A stretch of 64,000 bases of DNA from Allochromatium tepidum (lineage in GTDB: Bacteria > Pseudomonadota > Gammaproteobacteria > Chromatiales > Chromatiaceae). Both the position numbers and the translations under genes were made by a program. The notes beneath the pieces are model-generated. The model had not been told where the DNA came from. It saw only the letters and a program-made list of their open reading frames with translations, and searched no databases. Positions 50,667 through 62,021 of this stretch are shown here, piece by piece (the stretch's first letter is position 1; each line of letters opens with the position of its first letter). The DNA lies in NCBI RefSeq assembly GCF_018409545.1, contig NZ_AP024563.1, positions 292,501 to 356,500 of the forward strand, in the 5' to 3' direction.

Positions 50667-51752
50667 ATGGTGAGCACTGATCCGACACAGGAACTCCAGG
50701 AGCGCGTGCGCGCGGCCCTGGCCGACGCGACGCCGCTCAGACTGCTGGGGAACGATACCAAGTCGTTCATCGGTCGCGCGGGCGGCGGTGAGCCGCTCGG
50801 TCTGTCCGGGCACACAGGCATCCTCAACTATCAGCCGAAAGAGCTGGTCGTCACCGCGCGTTGCGGAACCACGCTCGCCGAACTGGAAGCGACGCTGGCC
50901 GAGCAGGGCCAGATGTTGCCTTTCGAGCCGCCCCATTTCACGACACCGGATGGACCGGATGCCACCCTGGGCGGAACCATCGCCTGTGGTCTCTCGGGTC
51001 CGGCGCGGCCTTATTGGGGCGCGGCACGCGATCTGGTGCTCGGCGCACGGATACTCACCGGGCGCGGCGAGGTACTGCGGTTCGGCGGCGAGGTGATGAA
51101 GAACGTCGCCGGCTACGACGTCTCACGGCTCATGGTCGGTGCACTGGGGACGCTCGGAATCCTGCTCGACGTCAGTCTCAAGGTGCTGCCGGTTCCGGCC
51201 GCGACCCGCACGCGGGTGCTGAGCTGCAACCAGGACGAGGCGCTGGAGCGGATGAACCGCTGGGGTGCCCGGCCCTGGCCGTTGAGCGCGATCTGTTTCG
51301 ACGGCGAGCGGCTCTGGGCGCGTCTGTCCGGGACGGCTCAGGGTGTCGCGGAAGCCGCCGAGCAGATCGGCGGCGAGCCGGTTGCGGACGCTGAGGCTGA
51401 ATTGTTCTGGCGTCGGTTGCGTGAGCAGGAATTCCCCTTTTTCAGCCGGGGCGAAGCTCCGCTCTGGCGTCTGTCGCTGCCCCAGGGCGCACCCGCCGTG
51501 CGTCTGGAGGGGCCGCAGTGGATCGAATGGAGCGGCTCGCAACGCTGGCTCAGGAGCGAGGCGTCGGAGTCGAGCATCCGCGCCGAGGCCGAGCGGCTGG
51601 GCGGACAGGCCACGCGCTTTCGCGGCGGGGATCGCACGGGCGAGGTCTTCCATCCCCTGCCCGAACCGCTGATGCAGTTGCATCGACGGGTCAAGTCCGC
51701 CTTCGATCCGCATGGCCTGCTCAATCCGGGCCGTCTCTACGCCAGTCTTTGA
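50667..51752 (+). CDS. glcE: GlcE, glycolate oxidase FAD-binding subunit
   Basis: This 361-residue protein has a PCMH-type FAD-binding domain with LGNDTKSFIGR, VTARCGTTLAELEATLAEQG, DATLGGTIACGLSGPARPYWG and NVAGYDVSRLMVGALGTLG, then a short C-terminal domain ending FDPHGLLNPGRLY. It lacks the full oxidase domain of GlcD, which is right for GlcE. With GlcD and GlcF it oxidises glycolate to glyoxylate. It starts at a GTG-preceded ATG 17 bases... before the GTG start of glcF lies only a 17-base gap, so the two form an operon. Confidence 0.93.
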   Translation: MVSTDPTQELQERVRAALADATPLRLLGNDTKSFIGRAGGGEPLGLSGHTGILNYQPKELVVTARCGTTLAELEATLAEQGQMLPFEPPHFTTPDGPDATLGGTIACGLSGPARPYWGAARDLVLGARILTGRGEVLRFGGEVMKNVAGYDVSRLMVGALGTLGILLDVSLKVLPVPAATRTRVLSCNQDEALERMNRWGARPWPLSAICFDGERLWARLSGTAQGVAEAAEQIGGEPVADAEAELFWRRLREQEFPFFSRGEAPLWRLSLPQGAPAVRLEGPQWIEWSGSQRWLRSEASESSIRAEAERLGGQATRFRGGDRTGEVFHPLPEPLMQLHRRVKSAFDPHGLLNPGRLYASL

Positions 51753-51769
51753 GCCACGAGAGGTCCGGC

Positions 51770-52984
51770 GTGCAAACCGAGATCCTGCCCGAATTCCTGA
51801 ACACGCCCGAAGGCCGGGAGGCCGATGCCATCCTGCGGGCCTGCGTCCACTGCGGATTCTGTACCGCGACCTGTCCGACCTACCAGCTGCTCGGCGACGA
51901 ACTCGACGGACCGCGCGGGCGGATCTATCAGATCAAGCTGGTGCTGGAGGGACGGACGCCGACGCGCGTCACCCAGCGCCATCTCGACCGCTGTCTGACC
52001 TGCCGCGCCTGCGAGACCACCTGTCCCTCGGGTGTGCGCTATGCGCGTCTGGTCGACATCGGGCGGCATCATGTCGAGGCACGGGTCGAGCGGCCCTGGA
52101 ACGAACGCTGGTTGCGTCGGCTGTTGGTCGCGATCGTGCCGTATCCAGGGCGTCTGGCGCCCCTGATCCGGCTCGGACGTCTCGCGCGCCCGCTTCTCCC
52201 GGCCGCCCTGCGCGCCAAATTGCCGATACATCAGGAGGCCGGTCACTGGCCCGAGTCCGCCGGTCGGCGCCGGATGCTGGCGCTCGCCGGATGCGTGCAG
52301 TCGGTGGCCACGCCACGCACCAATGCCGCCGCCGCGCGTCTGCTGTCGCGGCTCGGGATCGATCTGGTCGAGGTGTCCGAGGCGGGGTGCTGTGGCGCGG
52401 TCGCCTACCATCTCGACGAGCGCGAGGCAGGACTGGCGGCCATGCGGCGCAACATCGATGCCTGGTGGCCCGAGATCGAGGCCGGTGCGGAGGCGATCCT
52501 GGTCAGTGCCAGCGGCTGTGGTGCCATGGTCAAGGAGTACGGCGAGCTTCTGGCGCACGACCCGAGCTATGCCGAGCGGGCGGCGCGTGTCTCAGCGCTG
52601 GCGCGTGATCCGGTCGAGGTGTTGGGGGCGGAGGATCTTTCCGCACTCGGGACGCTGGGCGCGGGACTTCGGGTCGCCTTCCATTCGCCATGCAGTCTTC
52701 AGCATGGTCAACAGCTCAAGCAGGTGGTCGAACCCATCCTGGAGCGTCTCGGCTTCGTCGTCACGGCGGTTCCGGATGCCCATCTCTGCTGCGGCTCGGC
52801 CGGCACCTATTCGATCACTCAACCCGAACTCTCGATGCGACTGCGCGACAACAAGGTCGCAGCACTCGAATCGGATGCGCCCGAGATCATCGCCACGGCC
52901 AACATCGGCTGTCAGCTCCATCTGGCCGGCGGGGCGCGAACGCACGTCGTGCATTGGCTCGAATTGCTCGACGAGGCGGCGTGA
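51770..52984 (+). CDS. glcF: GlcF, glycolate oxidase iron-sulfur subunit
   Basis: The 404-residue protein has two 4Fe-4S motifs, CVHCGFCTATCP and CLTCRACETTCP (about residues 24-35 and 73-84), and two CCG-type domains (GCCGAVAYHL and LCCGSAGTYS) for further cofactor binding. The start is a GTG at 51770; E. coli GlcF has 407 residues. It carries electrons from GlcDE to quinone. It is convergent with a small secreted-protein gene. Confidence 0.93.
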   Translation: MQTEILPEFLNTPEGREADAILRACVHCGFCTATCPTYQLLGDELDGPRGRIYQIKLVLEGRTPTRVTQRHLDRCLTCRACETTCPSGVRYARLVDIGRHHVEARVERPWNERWLRRLLVAIVPYPGRLAPLIRLGRLARPLLPAALRAKLPIHQEAGHWPESAGRRRMLALAGCVQSVATPRTNAAAARLLSRLGIDLVEVSEAGCCGAVAYHLDEREAGLAAMRRNIDAWWPEIEAGAEAILVSASGCGAMVKEYGELLAHDPSYAERAARVSALARDPVEVLGAEDLSALGTLGAGLRVAFHSPCSLQHGQQLKQVVEPILERLGFVVTAVPDAHLCCGSAGTYSITQPELSMRLRDNKVAALESDAPEIIATANIGCQLHLAGGARTHVVHWLELLDEAA

Positions 52985-53024
52985 TTCGGGATGAACGGCT
53001 GAAACCACGCCGCCTCAGTAATGG

Positions 53025-53363
53025 TTACTGAGTGGCCGTCCCGGGCTTGGCGTCAGGCGTCGCCGCCTCGGGCTTGGCATCCGCGTTCTCCATCGCAGGT
53101 TTGGCGTCCGTCGGTGCGGCGGCTTGGGTCTCGGTCGTGTCTTTCTTGCGCGGCTTGGCCAGACGGCAGTGGCTCGATACCTGGACCCCGTCTTTCCGGG
53201 TATAGCCTTCCATCCAGCGACATTCGGCATTGGCCGCGCAGGCGTCCTGAGTCAATCCCTTGCACTCGGAGGCACCCTGGGCCGGCTGCCAGCTCAGGGC
53301 GAGCAGCGGCAGTGTGGCGGCAAACAGAGCTGTGCGAAGCGTCGGGGTCTGAGATCTGTGCAT
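53025..53363 (-). CDS. small secreted cysteine-containing protein with a 9-residue tandem repeat
   Basis: This 112-residue protein of unknown function has a signal peptide (about 1-30, ending PAQGA) and a compact core with four cysteines (ECKGLTQDACAANAECRW, then HCRLAKP), likely two disulfides. The last 27 residues (86-112) are three exact-length 9-residue units beginning DAKP. A GAAGGGAGAT ribosome-binding site precedes the ATG. The gene lies alone, convergent with glcF, with an AT-rich upstream region. Confidence 0.75.
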   Translation of the reverse strand: MHRSQTPTLRTALFAATLPLLALSWQPAQGASECKGLTQDACAANAECRWMEGYTRKDGVQVSSHCRLAKPRKKDTTETQAAAPTDAKPAMENADAKPEAATPDAKPGTATQ

Positions 53364-53649
53364 TATGGTATCTCCCTTCTGAAAATATTTGCTTTTTAAT
53401 CGATTCGTAATCTTCGTGACACAGACATGAAACAGATTCGAATGCGGTTATAGAGCAAATTTTGAATCAACAGCGTTTTTTGATATTTGGCCGAAAGACC
53501 GAAATCAAAATGTGATTCAAGCGCTGATCGCGCCAAATCATGCGTGTATGGCGCAGCGGATTTATACAACGATCATTACACGAATGACAAGGTTTTTTGC
53601 ATCGAAAGGCGCGCGCCGGGTCCGATGTCGACCGTTCGGCGGTGCCGGG
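53364..53649. other. AT-rich intergenic region between the secreted-protein gene and coaE
   Basis: About 286 bases, clearly less GC-rich than the surroundings over 53380-53600, and without a gene I can support. It should hold the promoter of the minus-strand gene at 53025-53363; I see no -35/-10 pair with good spacing. Short frames here on the plus strand have no ribosome-binding site or family resemblance. Confidence 0.5.
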
Positions 53650-54261
53650 CTAGCGGGCGGCGGCCATTCGTGTGTAAATTCTGTGCAGTTCTCGAAGGCG
53701 GGGTTCCAGATCCGCGCGCGTGCCGCTGTTGTCGACGAGATCGTCGGCGCGGGCATTGCGCTCCAGGCGCGGGATCTGGCCGGCGATGATGCGACGGACC
53801 TCGGTCTCGGACAGACCGCTGCGCCGCATGACCCGTGCGATCTGAATCGACTCGGGCACGTCGACCACCAGCACGCGATCGGCGTGTCGCTCCTGTCCGG
53901 TCTCGAACAGCAGCGGGATCACCAGCACGGCATAGTCGGTCTGGAGCGCAGCGAGGCGCTCGAGCATGATCGCTTCGATGCGTGGATGAAGGATGGATTC
54001 GAGCCGCGCGCGCGCGCTCGGGTCGCTGAAGACGAGTTCTCTCAGCCGCGCTCGATCGAGCGTGCCGTCGGCGAGCCGGATGTCCGGGCCGAAGACGGCG
54101 GTGATGGGCTCCAGCGCCGCCCCATCGCGCGCCGTCAACGCCCGCGAGATCTCGTCGGTGTCGATGACCCCGGCCCCCAGCACGGCGAGCCGGTCGGCCA
54201 CCGTGGTCTTGCCGCTGCCGATGCCGCCGGTCAGGGCGACGACCAGACCTACACCGCTCAC
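53650..54261 (-). CDS. coaE: CoaE, dephospho-CoA kinase
   Basis: This 203-residue kinase phosphorylates the ribose of dephospho-CoA in the last step of CoA synthesis. The P-loop is GLVVALTGGIGSGKTTVADRL (G10-K18 region), followed by VIDTDEISRAL, LHPRIEAIM and VVDVPESIQIARVMRRSGLSE lid. The ATG overlaps the pilD stop by 4 bases, the classical pilBCD-coaE order of gammaproteobacteria. Confidence 0.95.
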   Translation of the reverse strand: MSGVGLVVALTGGIGSGKTTVADRLAVLGAGVIDTDEISRALTARDGAALEPITAVFGPDIRLADGTLDRARLRELVFSDPSARARLESILHPRIEAIMLERLAALQTDYAVLVIPLLFETGQERHADRVLVVDVPESIQIARVMRRSGLSETEVRRIIAGQIPRLERNARADDLVDNSGTRADLEPRLRELHRIYTRMAAAR

Positions 54262-55148
54262 GCCAGCCCGCTCAGACGCAGATAGGCGCCGTTGATCGCC
54301 TCGCCCCAGATCAGACTGATCCAGCCGGCGACAGCCAGATAGGGACCGAAGGGCAGCGGCTTGCCCGACTCATGCCGGCCGCTCAGGATCAGCCCGACCC
54401 CGACCAGGGCGCCGACCAGCGCCGAGAGCAGGATGATCTGCGGCAGCGCCGACCAGCCGAGCCAGGCGCCGAGCAGGGCCAGCAGCTTGAAGTCGCCATA
54501 GCCCATGCCCTCCTTGCCGGTGGCGAGCCGGAACAACTGGAAGACGACCCACAGACTCAGATAGCCGGCGACGGCGCCGATGATGGCGCTCTGGCTGTCG
54601 GTGAAGAGTCCGAACAGACTCAGGAACAGCCCCAGCCACAGGAAGGGCAGGGTGAGGCTGTCGGGCAGGAGCTGGGTGTCGAGATCGATGACCGCGAGCG
54701 CGATCAATGACCAGGTCAGGAGCAGCGCAGCCGCCGCCTGCCAGGTCGGACCGAACTGAACCACCACGATCAGGGTCAGGAGCGCCGTGAGTGCCTCCAC
54801 CAGCGGATAGCGCAGACTGATCCGCATGCCGCAGGCCGAGCAGCGCCCGCGTAGCCACAGATAGCTCAGGATCGGGATGTTCTCATGGATGCGAATCCGA
54901 TGCCCGCAGCTCGGACAGGTCGAGGCGGGTTTCGACAGACTGAGCGGCGGCTCATCGGTCTCCGGCGCCGTCCCGTCCGTCCTGAGGAGTTCGGCGCAAT
55001 CGCGTCGCCAGCCGGCCTCCATCATGCGCGGCAGACGCAGGATGACGACATTGAGAAAGCTGCCGAGGATGAGTCCGAGCAGCACGGCGCTCGTATACAA
55101 GATCCAAGGGTTCGTCTGGAGCAGTTCCAGCCAGGCGGGTGTGGACAT
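54258..55148 (-). CDS. pilD: PilD, prepilin peptidase / N-methyltransferase
   Basis: The 296-residue membrane enzyme cleaves and N-methylates type IV prepilins. It has the N-terminal methyltransferase region with two zinc CxxC pairs (CPSCGHRI and CSACGMRI), then the membrane protease part with both catalytic aspartates, in VIDLDTQLLPD and GYGDFKLLALLGAWLG. The ATG at 55148 is chosen; a TTG at 55160 would add four residues. No prepilin gene is in the window. Confidence 0.94.
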   Translation of the reverse strand: MSTPAWLELLQTNPWILYTSAVLLGLILGSFLNVVILRLPRMMEAGWRRDCAELLRTDGTAPETDEPPLSLSKPASTCPSCGHRIRIHENIPILSYLWLRGRCSACGMRISLRYPLVEALTALLTLIVVVQFGPTWQAAAALLLTWSLIALAVIDLDTQLLPDSLTLPFLWLGLFLSLFGLFTDSQSAIIGAVAGYLSLWVVFQLFRLATGKEGMGYGDFKLLALLGAWLGWSALPQIILLSALVGALVGVGLILSGRHESGKPLPFGPYLAVAGWISLIWGEAINGAYLRLSGLA

Positions 55149-55175
55149 GGTATTCGGCAAGGCTCCCGGAACGAC

Positions 55176-56423
55176 CTAGACGACGGAGGCCAGCTTGAAG
55201 ATCGGCAGGTACATGGCCACCACCAGACTCCCAACCAGACCGCCGATGACGACCATGATCATGGGTTCGAGCAGACTGCTCAAGGCATCGACCGCGTTGT
55301 CGACCTGTTCCTCGTAGAAGTCGGCGACCTTGCCCAGCATCTCGTCGAGCGAACCGGATTCCTCACCGATGGCGGTCATCTGCACCACCATGTGCGGGAA
55401 GAGTTCACGCTGACGCATGGCCAGCTGCAGCGACTGACCCGTGGCCACATTCTCGCGCATCCTCATCACCGCGTCCTGATAGACGATGTTGCCGGTCGCG
55501 CCCGAGACCGATTGCAGCGCCTCGACCAGGGGTACACCGGCGGCGAACATGGTCGAGAGCGTGCGCGCAAAGCGCGCGATGGCGGCCTTGTTCAGGATGG
55601 CACCGATGACCGGGATCTTGAGACTGGCGCGGTCGACCATCTCGCGAAAGGCGCGCGAGCGCTTGAAGACATAGCTGAGCGTATAGGACATCGCACCCAG
55701 ACCGATGAGGACGGCCCACCACCATTCACGGATGAAGTCCGACAGACCGATGACCATGAGCGTGAAGGCCGGCAGATCCGCGCCGAAGCTGGAGAACAGC
55801 TCCTTGAACTGCGGGATGACGAACAGCAGGATGACGACCGTGACGATCACCGCCACCACGATGACGGCGGCCGGATAGAAGAGCGCCTTCTTGATCTTGC
55901 CCTTGATCGACTCGGTCTTTTCCTTGTAGGTCGCGATCTTGTCGAGCAGCACGTCGAGCACACCGGCCTGCTCGCCGGCCGCGACCAGACTGCACATCAG
56001 ATCGTCGAAATAGAGCGGATGCTTGGCCATGGCGATCGACATCGCGGTACCGCTCTCGATGTCCTGCTTGATCGACAGGATGATGTCCTGCATCGCCGGG
56101 TTCTCGTGTCCGCGCCCGACGATATCGAACGCCTGCACCAGCGGCACGCCCGCCGACATCATGGTGGCGAGCTGACGGGTGAAGATGGAGAGATCCTGAC
56201 CCGTGATCTTCTTCTTGCCGCTGAACAGCGGCTTGGGCTTGGCCCTGACCTTGGTCGGGGTGACGCCCTGGCGGCGCAGATCGGCGCGCACCGCATTGAT
56301 GTTGGCGGCCCGCGACTCACCCTTGACCCGCGACCCGCGCCGGTCGGTGCCCTCCCAGGTGAAGACCTTGGCTTCCTCTGTTTTGGGCTTCGGTTTGACC
56401 TTGCTTGCTGTGGCGAGTGCCAT
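55176..56423 (-). CDS. pilC: PilC, type IV pilus inner-membrane platform protein
   Basis: The 415-residue protein has two repeated T2SS-F domains (about 75-200 and 280-405), each with a transmembrane segment. Characteristic stretches are FTRQLATMMSAGVPLVQAFDI and FARTLSTMFAAGVPLVEALQSV. It anchors the pilus motor in the inner membrane. It lies between pilB and pilD in the standard order. Confidence 0.95.
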   Translation of the reverse strand: MALATASKVKPKPKTEEAKVFTWEGTDRRGSRVKGESRAANINAVRADLRRQGVTPTKVRAKPKPLFSGKKKITGQDLSIFTRQLATMMSAGVPLVQAFDIVGRGHENPAMQDIILSIKQDIESGTAMSIAMAKHPLYFDDLMCSLVAAGEQAGVLDVLLDKIATYKEKTESIKGKIKKALFYPAAVIVVAVIVTVVILLFVIPQFKELFSSFGADLPAFTLMVIGLSDFIREWWWAVLIGLGAMSYTLSYVFKRSRAFREMVDRASLKIPVIGAILNKAAIARFARTLSTMFAAGVPLVEALQSVSGATGNIVYQDAVMRMRENVATGQSLQLAMRQRELFPHMVVQMTAIGEESGSLDEMLGKVADFYEEQVDNAVDALSSLLEPMIMVVIGGLVGSLVVAMYLPIFKLASVV

Positions 56424-56446
56424 GATGCTGCGCTCCGTGAGGGGGG

Positions 56447-58162
56447 TCAGTCCGTCGTGACCCGGTTGACTTCTTCAAGACTGGTGATGCCGGCCTTGAC
56501 CTTGCGCAGTCCGGAGGTGCGCAGATCGGCGATCCCCTCGCGTCGGGCCTGTGCGGCCAGTTGCATGGCGTTTCCGCCCTCCAGGATCAGACGCGAGGTC
56601 TCCTCCGAGATCGGCATCACCTGGAAGATACCGACACGCCCGCGATAGCCCTTGTTGCACTTGTCGCACCCGACGGGACCATAGATGGTCAGCCCCTCGT
56701 CGATCTCCTGTTCGGTGAAGCCCTCTTCCAGCAACGCCGTGCGCGGCAGATCCACCTTTTCGCGGCAGTGCACGCACAGTCGCCGTGCCAGACGCTGCGC
56801 CATGATGAGCAGTACGGATGAGGCGATGTTGAACGGCGGCACACCCATGTTGGCCAGACGGGTCAGGGTCTGGGGCGCGTCGTTGGTATGCAGGGTCGAG
56901 AGCACCAGGTGTCCGGTCTGGGCGGCCTTGACCGCGATCTCGGCCGTCTCCAGGTCGCGGATCTCGCCGACCATGATGATGTCCGGATCCTGGCGCAGGA
57001 AGGCACGCAGCGCGGCGGCGAAGGTCAGGCCGCTCTTGGGGTTGAGGTTGACCTGATTGATACCGGGCACCTGGATCTCGACCGGATCCTCGACCGTGGA
57101 GATGTTGATCTCGGGGTTGTTGAGGATGTTGAGCGCCGTGTAGAGCGAGACGGTCTTGCCCGAGCCGGTCGGACCTGTCACCAGGATCATGCCATAGGGC
57201 TTCTTGATCGCCCTGAGAAAGTTGTCGCGCTGCTCGGGCTCGAAGCCGAGCGCGTCGATGCCGACCTGGGCCGAGCTGGAATCCAGGATACGCAGGACGA
57301 TCTTCTCGCCATAGATGGTCGGCAGCGTATTGACGCGAAAATCGATGTCGCGGTTGCGGCTGAGCTTGAGCTTGATACGTCCGTCCTGGGGTACGCGCCG
57401 CTCGGCGATGTTCATGCGCGACATGACCTTCAGACGCGAGGTCAGGCGATTGGCGATGTTGAGCGGCGGACTGGCGACCTCGCGCAACAGACCGTCCTGA
57501 CGGAAGCGGATACGGAAGAACTTCTCGAACGGCTCGAAATGGATGTCCGAGGCGCCGGCGGTGATGGCATCGACCAGGATCTTGTTGACATAGCGCACGA
57601 TCGGTGCCTCGTCGATGGTCGCGTCTAGATTCGCTGTGTCGTCCTCGTCCCCGCCCTCGACCTCGAGCTTTTCCAGATCGGCATCGGCGAACTCAACGAT
57701 GGTGCTGGTTTCCTGCGCCTGGATCGCCTTGTGGATGGCGGCGCCGAGCTTGTTCTCCTCGACCAGGACGGGATCCGTGGCCAGTCCGGTGTTGAAACGG
57801 ATCTCCTCGAGCGCTTGGTCGTTGGTGGGATCCGAGATCGCCAGGAACAATCGGTTGCCGCGGCGCATCAGCGGCAGTGCGCGATGCTTGCTGATCAGCT
57901 TCTCGTCGACCAGACTGAGCGGCAGCTCCGAGACCTCGAAGGCATCCAGATCGAGCAGCGGGACACCGAACTCCTGCGCGGCCAAGATGGCGATGCGGCG
58001 ACTGTCGAGGATCTTCTCCTCGACCAGATGCTGCACGAAGGTCCGCCCCTTGGAGCGTGCCTCCTGATAGGCCGCCTGCATCTGGGACTCGGAGATGAGC
58101 TGGTCCCTGACCAGTCGCCAGGCCAGCCCGGAAGGTTTGAGCGCGGCTTGATCCTTCGACAT
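56447..58162 (-). CDS. pilB: PilB, type IV pilus assembly ATPase
   Basis: This 571-residue ATPase powers pilus extension. An N-terminal MshE-N/GspE-N domain (about 1-160) precedes the catalytic part with Walker A GPTGSGKT, the Asp box, Walker B and the His box. The zinc motif with two CxxC pairs (CVHCREK and CDKCNKGY) near residues 460-505 is complete. It is followed by pilC after 23 bases. Confidence 0.96.
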   Translation of the reverse strand: MSKDQAALKPSGLAWRLVRDQLISESQMQAAYQEARSKGRTFVQHLVEEKILDSRRIAILAAQEFGVPLLDLDAFEVSELPLSLVDEKLISKHRALPLMRRGNRLFLAISDPTNDQALEEIRFNTGLATDPVLVEENKLGAAIHKAIQAQETSTIVEFADADLEKLEVEGGDEDDTANLDATIDEAPIVRYVNKILVDAITAGASDIHFEPFEKFFRIRFRQDGLLREVASPPLNIANRLTSRLKVMSRMNIAERRVPQDGRIKLKLSRNRDIDFRVNTLPTIYGEKIVLRILDSSSAQVGIDALGFEPEQRDNFLRAIKKPYGMILVTGPTGSGKTVSLYTALNILNNPEINISTVEDPVEIQVPGINQVNLNPKSGLTFAAALRAFLRQDPDIIMVGEIRDLETAEIAVKAAQTGHLVLSTLHTNDAPQTLTRLANMGVPPFNIASSVLLIMAQRLARRLCVHCREKVDLPRTALLEEGFTEQEIDEGLTIYGPVGCDKCNKGYRGRVGIFQVMPISEETSRLILEGGNAMQLAAQARREGIADLRTSGLRKVKAGITSLEEVNRVTTD

Positions 58163-58189
58163 CGGTGGCCCTTGTTGTGTTGATGCCCG

Positions 58190-59023
58190 CTAGCGGTTGA
58201 CCGAAAACGCCAGTCTCACGTTGTTGGCGACCAGCCCATTGTCCTTCTGTTCGCTCTCGTTGACATAGAACTCCAGGATCGTCTCGCGATTCATCAGCAG
58301 ATCCTCCGTCACCTCATCGGCGACCTCGTTGGCATGACAGAAGACGCTGACATAGGGCGAGTCGGGTTCGCGCGGGTCGGTGATCCAGAGATTGTTCGAG
58401 ATCTGGTTCATGAATCGCAGAAATCCATACCCCTTGTCGGGGAACCACTTGGTGCAGACCCCGCGCACGCAGGAACCGGGCTTGCCCCATTCGTTGCGCG
58501 GCTCATAGTGGACGGGCAGCAGGTCCGGGATGACGAAGCCCGAATAGAAGGCATCGACCCGCTGCTGGAGCAGACGCGAGACGTTCTTGAAGCCGATCAG
58601 CTCGACCCGGCAGCCGTTATTCTGCAAGGCCTCGACCACCTGGAGGAAGTCGCCGTCGCCCGTCACCAGCAGCACCTGATCGAGCCGATTGGCCTGGAGC
58701 ATGGCGTCCACGGCCATGTCGAGATCGGCGTTGGCCTTGGTGGTGACGTTGCCGTTGTCGTCGGTGTAGCGGCGCACGGTCTTGGCGGTGATCTTCCAGC
58801 CGAAGTCGCGCACCATCTGCTGATAGGCGTGGGCCTTCTTCTTGTATTCGTAATCCTCGCGCGCGCGCTCGGCATCGAAGGCCATGTAGGTGTTGAGACG
58901 TTGTAACACGCCGCCCTCACGCGCGGCAAAACGGCGCAGGATGTCGTAGCGCATCTGATAGCCGCCGTTGTAACGCACGTTCTCGGCGTCGACGAAGACT
59001 CCAACTCGAAAACTCGAAGACAA
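58190..59023 (-). CDS. NYN-domain (LabA/DUF88) protein with cold-shock-like C-terminal domain
   Basis: This 277-residue cytoplasmic protein has an N-terminal PIN-like NYN domain (about 1-165) with acidic catalytic-type residues in VGVFVDAENVRY, ANADLDMAVDAM and LLVTGDGDFLQVVEAL. The C-terminal part (about 185-250) has GVCTKWFPDKGYGFLRF and VSVFCHANEV, resembling the two RNA-binding motifs of a cold-shock domain with an insertion between them. An RNA nuclease or RNA-binding regulator is likely. It lies 27 bases before pilB on the same strand and may be co-transcribed, but no functional link to pili is shown. Confidence 0.82.
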   Translation of the reverse strand: MSSSFRVGVFVDAENVRYNGGYQMRYDILRRFAAREGGVLQRLNTYMAFDAERAREDYEYKKKAHAYQQMVRDFGWKITAKTVRRYTDDNGNVTTKANADLDMAVDAMLQANRLDQVLLVTGDGDFLQVVEALQNNGCRVELIGFKNVSRLLQQRVDAFYSGFVIPDLLPVHYEPRNEWGKPGSCVRGVCTKWFPDKGYGFLRFMNQISNNLWITDPREPDSPYVSVFCHANEVADEVTEDLLMNRETILEFYVNESEQKDNGLVANNVRLAFSVNR

Positions 59024-59065
59024 AGTGAACCTCTGGAGATGAAGGGCTCAAACCGCATCCGATGC

Positions 59066-59091
59066 TGAAAAAACAGTGCCGTCCACTGTTC
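59066..59091 (-). terminator. Rho-independent terminator of acs
   Basis: On the minus strand AACAGTG (59090-59084), loop GACGG, CACTGTT (59078-59072) followed by a run of T's (59073-59068). It lies about 146 bases beyond the acs stop and before the NYN gene. Confidence 0.75.
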
Positions 59092-59236
59092 CTGTCTCGT
59101 CTCCGGACGGACGGCGGGTGAGACGCGGTTTGAAGCGTTTTATAAGTCAATCAACTGGAATCCCTTTTGGTCTTGCGACCCAGTCCCTTCGAGACGAATG
59201 GCGCGGCCCGGACGCACCGGGCCGCGTGCGCGTGTC

Positions 59237-61183
<1,947 letters not shown>

Positions 61184-61343
61184 GGATCAGATCTCCTCGA
61201 TCTCTTCTGTGGTGTGTGACTTGAGCCGGCGGGCGGTCGCCTTCACGGGCGGGCGACATCGACGGCAGTTCGAATGAATCCGTCGACAATAGTAAACCGT
61301 CGACTGAGTGCCGATCTAGCCGAGCCGACGATTGTGCACTCGA

Positions 61344-62021
61344 TCAGCACAGAAATTCGGACAGACGCAGCCGCTTGCCGTCGTCGCGATAGGCGGCCTG
61401 GGCCAGGAAGAGTTCGGCGGCCGAGAGCGCGTCGCTCAGGGCATTGTGGGCACCGTGGCGCGGCAGATTGTAGCGGCTGGTGAGTGCGTGCAGGCGCAGG
61501 TCCGAGGCCTTGAACGGGATCTGGCGTCGCTCCAGGGTGCGATGGGCCAGGGTCTGGGTGTCGACGATGCGCAGAGGCAGTGTCCGGCCCCAGCAGCGTT
61601 TGCAGGCGTTGGACAGAAAGCCCCGCTCGATGCTTGCATGGTGCGCGATCATCACCCGGCCGGCGAGCGCGGCGAGGGTTTCGCCGAGGACGTCTTCCAG
61701 CTCGCGTCCGCCGGCGGCCTGGTCGTCGGTGATCTGGTGGATCACAGCGCTGGCCTCGGGGATGGAGCGGTCGATGCGCACCAGATGATGGCGCGCGGTC
61801 GACAGATCGATCTCGGGTCCGTGGAGCACGACATAGCCGACGCTCAGGATCAGATCCTGGCGCTGGTCGAGTCCGGTCGTCTCCAGGTCGATGGCCAGAT
61901 AGTCGACCTCACGGTAGTCGGCGCGCGGACTCGGCAGGGGCTGGGCCAGATAGTCACGCAGCGGGCCGTGCGGGGTGCGCCGGTGACGCCAGCGTCGGCC
62001 CCAGTCGCTCAGGATCGGCAT
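61344..62021 (-). CDS. DnaQ-like 3'-5' exonuclease
   Basis: This 225-residue DEDDh exonuclease has motif ExoI in YLAIDLETTGLDQ (about 41-53), ExoII in MIAHHASIERGFL (about 123-135) and ExoIII in HGAHNALSDALSAAEL (about 193-208). The family acts on single-stranded DNA or RNA ends. It starts 13 bases within the end of the HEPN gene, so it is translated from the same transcript. A gene of this type is typically adjacent to the DUF294/CBS gene that here lies upstream, beyond the inserted HEPN/MNT pair. Confidence 0.9.
   Translation of the reverse strand: MPILSDWGRRWRHRRTPHGPLRDYLAQPLPSPRADYREVDYLAIDLETTGLDQRQDLILSVGYVVLHGPEIDLSTARHHLVRIDRSIPEASAVIHQITDDQAAGGRELEDVLGETLAALAGRVMIAHHASIERGFLSNACKRCWGRTLPLRIVDTQTLAHRTLERRQIPFKASDLRLHALTSRYNLPRHGAHNALSDALSAAELFLAQAAYRDDGKRLRLSEFLC

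Noticed and set aside
53487-53789. Plus-strand frames in the AT-rich region before coaE
   Set aside because: No ribosome-binding site, no family resemblance, and most of the frame runs opposite coaE.
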